The position numbers and the translations under genes are program-made. A stretch of DNA of 64,000 nucleotides from Alphaproteobacteria bacterium (GTDB lineage Bacteria > Pseudomonadota > Alphaproteobacteria > Sphingomonadales > Sphingomonadaceae): the NCBI GenBank assembly GCA_018823325.1, contig JAHJIJ010000015.1, positions 186,001-250,000 of the forward strand, given 5' to 3'. Under the pieces are notes generated by a model, which saw only the letters and a program-made list of their open reading frames with translations, did not search any database and was not told where the DNA came from. Every line of letters begins with the position of its first letter. Positions within the stretch are counted from its first letter, which is position 1. Of this stretch, positions 59,701-64,000 are shown piece by piece.

Positions 59701-60789
59701 ATGGCCAGTCCCCACTCTCCACTACCGGAAAGTCAGTCTGCAAGGAGCGGATCGGGAACCATCCGGCTGCTCTTTCTGAAAGCCCTGCTCGATGCTCTGG
59801 CGGATGTCGGGAAGCGGATCGACCCGCTGCTGCGCGAGCACGGCATGTTCCGCTCGCAGATCGACACGCCTTATGATTTCGTGCCGCTCCACCGCTATGT
59901 CGCACTGGTCGAGCAGGCCGCGCGGAAGTTCCATCGCCCCTATCTGGGCGTCGAAATGGGCGCGACGTTCGGGCTGGCTGAAATGGGACCGTTCTACGCG
60001 CTGCTGCGAGCGTCAGGCACCTTGCGCGGTGCGCTCAACTATCTGGCGCTGTTCCAGTCGCGCTTGCAAAGTCGCACCCTGTTCGACAGCCGGATCGACG
60101 TCGACACCTCGACCTATTCCTACCGCATTGAGGATGAAGGGGTCTGGCCGCGGCTGCAGGATTCCGAGTTCGCGATGTCGGGCTATGTCAATCTGGCTCG
60201 CCAGCTCACGTCGCCCAAATGGGCGCCTGTCGCCGTGCATTTCGAGCATTCGATCAATGGCCGCGAGGAGCGTCTGTCCCAGTATTTTCGCGCGCCGGTG
60301 CTGGGCAACCAGCTGGCCAATGCGCTGGTGATCCGCAATGAGGATCTGGATCAGAGCTTCGCCAGCGCAATCCCCTCTGAAGATGCAAAACTGCGCACCA
60401 TTCTCGAATGGCACCTGCTCGATCTGATGGGTCCGGAGTCCACGCCAAGCGAGAGCTTCGTCTCGCTGACCAGGGATGTCATCGCGCGCTGGCTGGGCCG
60501 CACACATGTGGATTGCGCCACTGTCGCCGCCGAGCTCAAACTGTCAGAACGCTCATTGCGGCGACGGTTGACCGAGGAAGGCACGTCTTTCCGAGAGCTC
60601 TTGCAGGATGCGCGCAAGGAGCGGGCGCAGACCATCCTCTCCAAGCCCGGCGTCTCGCTTGCGGTCGCGGCCGAGCAGCTTGGTTACTCGGACACAGCGG
60701 CCTTTTCCCGTGCCTTCAAGGAATGGACCGGCGTTTCACCGGGACGCTTCCTGCGCAAGCCTGAGGGGAAGACGTCCCTACCCGCTTGA
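59701..60789 (+). CDS. AraC-family transcriptional regulator
   Basis: The 362-residue protein has an N-terminal sensor of the OruR/ArgR-like arabinose-binding type (PF12625), including VGKRIDPLLREHGMF and GATFGLAEMGPFYALLRAS, and a C-terminal double helix-turn-helix: ATVAAELKLSERSLRRRLTE, then SLAVAAEQLGYSDTAAFSRA and WTGVSPGRFLR. It is divergent from the OCD/RidA/oxidase group and lies near the permease and aldehyde dehydrogenase. It probably activates these genes in response to an amine. The ribosome site before ATG 59701 is weak. Confidence 0.9.
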   Translation: MASPHSPLPESQSARSGSGTIRLLFLKALLDALADVGKRIDPLLREHGMFRSQIDTPYDFVPLHRYVALVEQAARKFHRPYLGVEMGATFGLAEMGPFYALLRASGTLRGALNYLALFQSRLQSRTLFDSRIDVDTSTYSYRIEDEGVWPRLQDSEFAMSGYVNLARQLTSPKWAPVAVHFEHSINGREERLSQYFRAPVLGNQLANALVIRNEDLDQSFASAIPSEDAKLRTILEWHLLDLMGPESTPSESFVSLTRDVIARWLGRTHVDCATVAAELKLSERSLRRRLTEEGTSFRELLQDARKERAQTILSKPGVSLAVAAEQLGYSDTAAFSRAFKEWTGVSPGRFLRKPEGKTSLPA

Positions 60790-60801
60790 GGCTTCGGTTG
60801 A

Positions 60802-62313
60802 TCAGAAGTCGGCGGGGTTTGCGATCGGCTGCACCCGGTCGGCGTCCTCGGCGAGGAGATAGCCTTGAGCGATCGATGCCTTCTTGGCGGCCTCAAACGC
60901 TTCCGCATAGTTGCGGTAAGAGCCGTACAGACGCCGCAGACTTGAGGCGGAGAGCGGCGTTTTAGTATCGTACACCATCCCGCAGCCGGTTTCCTGCTCT
61001 GTCAGATAGGTCGCAGCCGGCACGGAGATCCAGGGCGGACGCACCCCGCCGATCATGTTTCCACTCTGCGTGTCACGCACTACCGCGCGCCCTTGGCGAG
61101 CGACGCGGGGGGCCTTGGGCATTGGCGTGCCGGTGCGCACCCAGCGATCCATGCCATCGAGCAGAGCTGCGGCAATCACTTCGCTCGGCTCGTCATACAG
61201 CAGTCCGCAACGTGGATCATCCGCCCGGCCGACATCGGCAGGCTCGAGTTCGCGATGGTCGGTGCCCAGATCGGCCTTGCGCAAATGCGGTACACCCAGA
61301 ACCTCATAATAACGCAGCATCGGCCGGTCGGTGTCTGGGGGAAGCGCAATGCCTTCCTGCACGTCGTGCATCAACTCCGACTGGCTGTACACCGTGACGA
61401 ACGGCGCATCGTCCGGCATGCGGCGCGGCACCCGGATGACATCGCCGCCAACTTCACCGAAGGCCATCTTCCCAGTCATATAGGCGTCGATCAACGGACG
61501 CCCGTCCGGCATCCGCCAGCTCTGATGGCGTCCCTGATCCAGATAATCCATCCACACCTGCGCCGTTACGGCCCAACTGTTGACATAGACCCGCTGGACT
61601 CTCAGCCCGCCCAACGGCCCATCCTCGAGGTTGGACTTGAGCAGCAGCGCCAGTTGCGCACCGATTGCCTGCGACTGCGGAACGAACGGATCTGGCGCAT
61701 CGCCACGCCGGAACCGTTCCGGATCATAATAGGTGCCGAGCGGTGCGTAGCGCGCATAATCGAACCGCCGCATGAAATCGAAATTGACGAGCGGCCTGTA
61801 GAGCGCGTTCGGATCCTGCCCACCGTCACCGGCATCGGCTGGCTCGGACGGCAGCTTCGGGTCCTCTCGTGGCGCATTGATGTTCAGCGTGTAGCCGACA
61901 TAGGCATAGCCCTCGCGCAACAGATACTCGCGCGTCAGAATCCATCCGGCGGCGCGTTCGCCGAACCAGCTGAACGGCTCGATCACGACGGTCCCGTTGA
62001 AACGCGCGGGGTCGGACGGTCGACGGATCAGAATGCGCGTGATGTAGGGGGCGTCGAACAAGGCCTCCCCGGCAGCGGTAATCGCGGGACCTGACCCGGA
62101 AAGATAGTATTCCTCCTCCACATAGCCGGCACTGGCGAGATCGCTATATTCGGTCCCCGCCCGCAAGGCCGATGACAGCGGCAACTGCGACGAGGGCGGA
62201 AGCGGCGACACCGACGGCATGTTCGGCACCTCGGCCCGCGCAATTGCGATCATGGCGAAAGTCACCAGCCCCGTTGTCAGCCCTCTAATAAATGGGGAGG
62301 TTAATCCGGACAT
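60802..62313 (-). CDS. Exported alpha/beta hydrolase domain protein (PF20091-like) with altered nucleophile
   Basis: The 503-residue protein has a signal peptide (IRGLTTGLVTFAMIAIARA) and the alpha/beta hydrolase_10 layout: NGTVVIEPFSWFGERAAGW, EYLLREGYAYVGYTL. The family nucleophile box, usually VYxxGYSQTGGYLxxYI, aligns with VYVNSWAVTAQVWMDYL, which puts Ala at the serine and Ala at the glycine. The alignment is by eye. If correct the protein is not a normal serine hydrolase. ATG 62313 was selected as the start that gives a signal peptide; an earlier frame overlaps the DUF6644 gene. It ends 12 bp from the converging AraC gene. Confidence 0.75.
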   Translation of the reverse strand: MSGLTSPFIRGLTTGLVTFAMIAIARAEVPNMPSVSPLPPSSQLPLSSALRAGTEYSDLASAGYVEEEYYLSGSGPAITAAGEALFDAPYITRILIRRPSDPARFNGTVVIEPFSWFGERAAGWILTREYLLREGYAYVGYTLNINAPREDPKLPSEPADAGDGGQDPNALYRPLVNFDFMRRFDYARYAPLGTYYDPERFRRGDAPDPFVPQSQAIGAQLALLLKSNLEDGPLGGLRVQRVYVNSWAVTAQVWMDYLDQGRHQSWRMPDGRPLIDAYMTGKMAFGEVGGDVIRVPRRMPDDAPFVTVYSQSELMHDVQEGIALPPDTDRPMLRYYEVLGVPHLRKADLGTDHRELEPADVGRADDPRCGLLYDEPSEVIAAALLDGMDRWVRTGTPMPKAPRVARQGRAVVRDTQSGNMIGGVRPPWISVPAATYLTEQETGCGMVYDTKTPLSASSLRRLYGSYRNYAEAFEAAKKASIAQGYLLAEDADRVQPIANPADF

Positions 62314-62376
62314 GCCCTGTCGCCTCGTTCGCTGTGCACTGCCGGAATGGCATTCACACCCATCATGAAAAACGGA

Positions 62377-62408
62377 CCACCCGCGCATTGCGGAAACCGC
62401 GCGGGTGG
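62377..62408 (-). terminator. Rho-independent terminator after DUF6644 genes
   Basis: CCACCCGCGC (62377-62386) and GCGCGGGTGG (62399-62408) form a perfect 10-bp stem with a 12-base loop. On the minus strand TTTTT follows 4 bases later. It ends the DUF6644 transcript before the hydrolase-fold gene. Confidence 0.85.
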
Positions 62409-62491
62409 CCCAGGGACGCCGAGCTGAAGGGAGAGGACGGTCGGCGTCGAGGTCGCCAAGCCCGGAACGCACGGGGCTCGGGTCGGAAAGA

Positions 62492-62995
62492 TCAGAAAAA
62501 GAGATCAAGCGTGAAGCCGATCCAGCGCCCCAGGAAGATGACAGCCGTCCACAGGATCAACGACATCACGCCGGCAAACCGGGCCGCTGCGGGCGGCGGC
62601 ATGTCTTCATCCCAGATGGCGATTCTGCGGTAAGTGGTCGAGTGGAACCACATCATGTTGAGGCCCGCGATGGCGATCGCCACGAGCTTGAGCAGAAATT
62701 GCGTGTTGTTCGCATAGGCAACGGCATTCGAGAGGAACATCAGGGCGCCCGTGACGACGGCGAGGACGAACGCGACCCAGGTATAGGGCAGCAGCTCCGT
62801 GACCATGCGCTGGGCGCTGCCACGATAGGAGGCGAAACCCACCAGCCGCAGGTCGACGATCAGGATCGTCCCGAACACGAGCGCGACGGCAAGGACGTGC
62901 AGCGATTCGATGACCGGGAAGGCGTTCACATTCTCGCGAATGGAAGCGGACAAAGAAAGGTCATAGATTTGCTGAAGAATGGCTTGATCGATCAT
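62492..62995 (-). CDS. DUF6644 membrane protein, first copy
   Basis: The 167-residue protein has four predicted membrane helices. Landmarks are PVIESLHVLAVALVFGTILI, VDLRLVGFASYRG, a central TGALMFLSN and the closing WTAVIFLGRWIGF. The same order of features (SIHILAIAVLVGSALVTELRF, LTGVVLVVAEP, VVWCLVIFCGRFIAYV) occurs in the neighbouring gene at 63051, so the two are paralogues. The function of DUF6644 is unknown; conserved His in helix 1 could bind heme or metal. It follows the other copy by 55 bp. Confidence 0.8.
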   Translation of the reverse strand: MIDQAILQQIYDLSLSASIRENVNAFPVIESLHVLAVALVFGTILIVDLRLVGFASYRGSAQRMVTELLPYTWVAFVLAVVTGALMFLSNAVAYANNTQFLLKLVAIAIAGLNMMWFHSTTYRRIAIWDEDMPPPAAARFAGVMSLILWTAVIFLGRWIGFTLDLFF

Positions 62996-63050
62996 GGCTA
63001 AACTCTTCCGAATATCAGATGGACGGCGGCCTCAGCCGCGCTGGAAACGG

Positions 63051-63539
63051 TCAAACGTAAGCGATGAAGCGACCGCAGAAGATCACGAGGCACCAGACGA
63101 CCAGCATCAGCCAGGCCAACGCCTTCGACGCTTCGGCAGGGCTCGTCTCCCCTTCCTGTACCGGGCTGGCAACCAGCAGCGACTTGCGGGCCTGCAGGGT
63201 GACGAGACTGGCGCCGGCCACCAGCGCCATCTTGGTCAGGAACACGGTGTTCGTCAGCGTTCGCCCAGGCTCCGCGACGACGAGGACTACGCCGGTCAGC
63301 AGAAGGACAAGCAGCGCCCAGCGCATCCACGGGAGAAATCGCCGCATAACGTCCCCGACGGGTCGATCGACCGCAAGCACGCCGGCAAAGCGCAATTCCG
63401 TGACGAGCGCAGAACCGACCAGAACGGCGATGGCGAGGATGTGAATGCTCTGAAGGTTCGGGATGATCCAGCTGGTCTCCCGGATCGCCGTCGAGACCGG
63501 CGTGGCATAAAGCCAGTCGCCAAAATCCACCATTGACAT
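63051..63539 (-). CDS. DUF6644 membrane protein, second copy
   Basis: The 162-residue protein is a four-helix membrane protein and a paralogue of the product at 62492. ATG 63539 (MSMVDFGDWL) was chosen because AGAGGGGA lies 8 bases upstream; the longer frame from 63602 has no ribosome site. It is the first gene of the minus-strand pair. A heterodimer in the inner membrane is plausible. No function is known. Confidence 0.8.
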   Translation of the reverse strand: MSMVDFGDWLYATPVSTAIRETSWIIPNLQSIHILAIAVLVGSALVTELRFAGVLAVDRPVGDVMRRFLPWMRWALLVLLLTGVVLVVAEPGRTLTNTVFLTKMALVAGASLVTLQARKSLLVASPVQEGETSPAEASKALAWLMLVVWCLVIFCGRFIAYV

Positions 63540-64000
63540 CGATATAATCCCCTCTGCTTGGTTCCGGCCGCTCAGAGTTCTGGCGGCAATTCGATGCACC
63601 AAGGTCTACCGGCACGCAGGGCGGTTCCAAGGTTCGAAACGGTTCGATACCGGTACAGATCACGGCTTTGCGGATGAACGTCGTCCCGGAGGCCCCCGCA
63701 CTCGTCAGCGGCGGCTCGCGAAGGAACGTCCTGTCATCCGGTCACAAGACATCTCAGTGGCGATCTTGTGCCCTTTCTGCCGACCCGGTCGTTGGGCAAT
63801 ACGCGTCTGATCTGACGCCGACGACGAAAGCGGTACGCGTCTGCTCCCTGGTAAGCCGACGCCGGACTGACAGGGATGGCCCAGCCTCAGCGAGAGCGAC
63901 GAAACGGCCTGTAACCTTCATGTAACCTGTCCGTCACCGCTAATTGTTTCCGCGCGGCTGCAAAGGCCTCCACAGTGTTCCCGAGCAGCCGATTGGTGCT
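63540..64000. other. 461-bp right-end region without a recognisable gene
   Basis: An 85-codon open frame at 63668-63925 on the plus strand has no ribosome site and resembles nothing I know. The promoter of the DUF6644 pair should be near 63560-63600. Nothing else was seen. Confidence 0.5.

Noticed and set aside
63668-63925. 85-codon frame at the right end
   Set aside because: No ribosome site, no recognisable motif, composition like non-coding DNA.
1-64000. Mobile element, integrase, CRISPR or tRNA-linked insertion that would explain the clustered catabolic genes
   Set aside because: No transposase, integrase, direct repeat pair, tRNA or spacer array was seen. Base composition looks uniform by eye, so recent transfer is not supported by this window alone.

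Overview
The window looks like chromosome or large-replicon DNA from an aerobic alphaproteobacterium, most likely a sphingomonad (Sphingobium, Novosphingobium or Sphingomonas type). The basis is high GC with matching codon use, two large TonB-dependent receptors beside catabolic genes, DUF6152 and DUF6644 proteins, and a high density of aromatic-degradation families. I found no rRNA, tRNA, CRISPR array, insertion sequence or phage gene. Genus assignment is inference.

Region 1 (1-1843) is the 5' part of a lipoprotein GH106-type glycosidase that runs off the left edge. Region 2 (2316-24229) is a catabolic island: a 5' remnant of a flavoenzyme gene, a cupin, an intact trimethylamine-dehydrogenase-like flavoenzyme, and a nine-gene minus-strand run from 14329 to 5119 (aldehyde dehydrogenase, beta-propeller, VOC protein, DUF1185, alpha/beta hydrolase, ThDP enzyme, SDR, cytochrome b561, semialdehyde dehydrogenase). 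Divergent from it are a 2-oxopentenoate-hydratase-like enzyme and a second SDR. Then come an MFS carrier, an omega-aminotransferase, a LysR regulator, an HsaA/acyl-CoA-dehydrogenase-fold flavoprotein and a TonB receptor. The set resembles a meta-cleavage route (flavin monooxygenase, extradiol-type VOC, C-C hydrolase or dehydrogenase, hydratase), but the substrate cannot be read from sequence.

Region 3 (24624-26328) is housekeeping: alanine dehydrogenase with a divergent Lrp regulator. Region 4 (26481-40588) is a gentisate module: TonB receptor, salicylyl-CoA 5-hydroxylase-type fusion, MarR regulator, thioesterase, fumarylpyruvate hydrolase-like enzyme, gentisate 1,2-dioxygenase, nitrilase and flavin reductase. 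It is bracketed by two paralogous membrane-anchored winged-helix regulators, the second followed by a beta-lactamase-fold protein without its catalytic residues. Inferred flow: salicylyl-CoA to gentisyl-CoA to gentisate to ring-opened pyruvate derivatives.

Region 5 (40878-43517) encodes three exported proteins of unknown role. Region 6 (43583-53266) holds iorAB, two overlapping MarR genes, and an operon of acyl-CoA synthetase, cysteine-less thiolase-like protein, DUF35-SDR fusion and metal-dependent cyclase. A near-identical 32-bp element lies in front of both operons, so the MarR pair probably controls both. Region 7 (53413-60789) resembles aromatic-amine (tyramine-like) catabolism: APC permease, aldehyde dehydrogenase, FAD amine oxidase, RidA, ornithine-cyclodeaminase-family protein and an AraC regulator. 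Region 8 (60802-63539) has a secreted alpha/beta-hydrolase-fold protein and two related DUF6644 membrane proteins.

A recurring oddity is that several proteins keep a recognisable enzyme fold but lack its catalytic residues: three SDR domains, one thiolase, one beta-lactamase-like protein and one alpha/beta hydrolase. Each still has an open frame, so they may be scaffolds, sensors or enzymes with altered chemistry.
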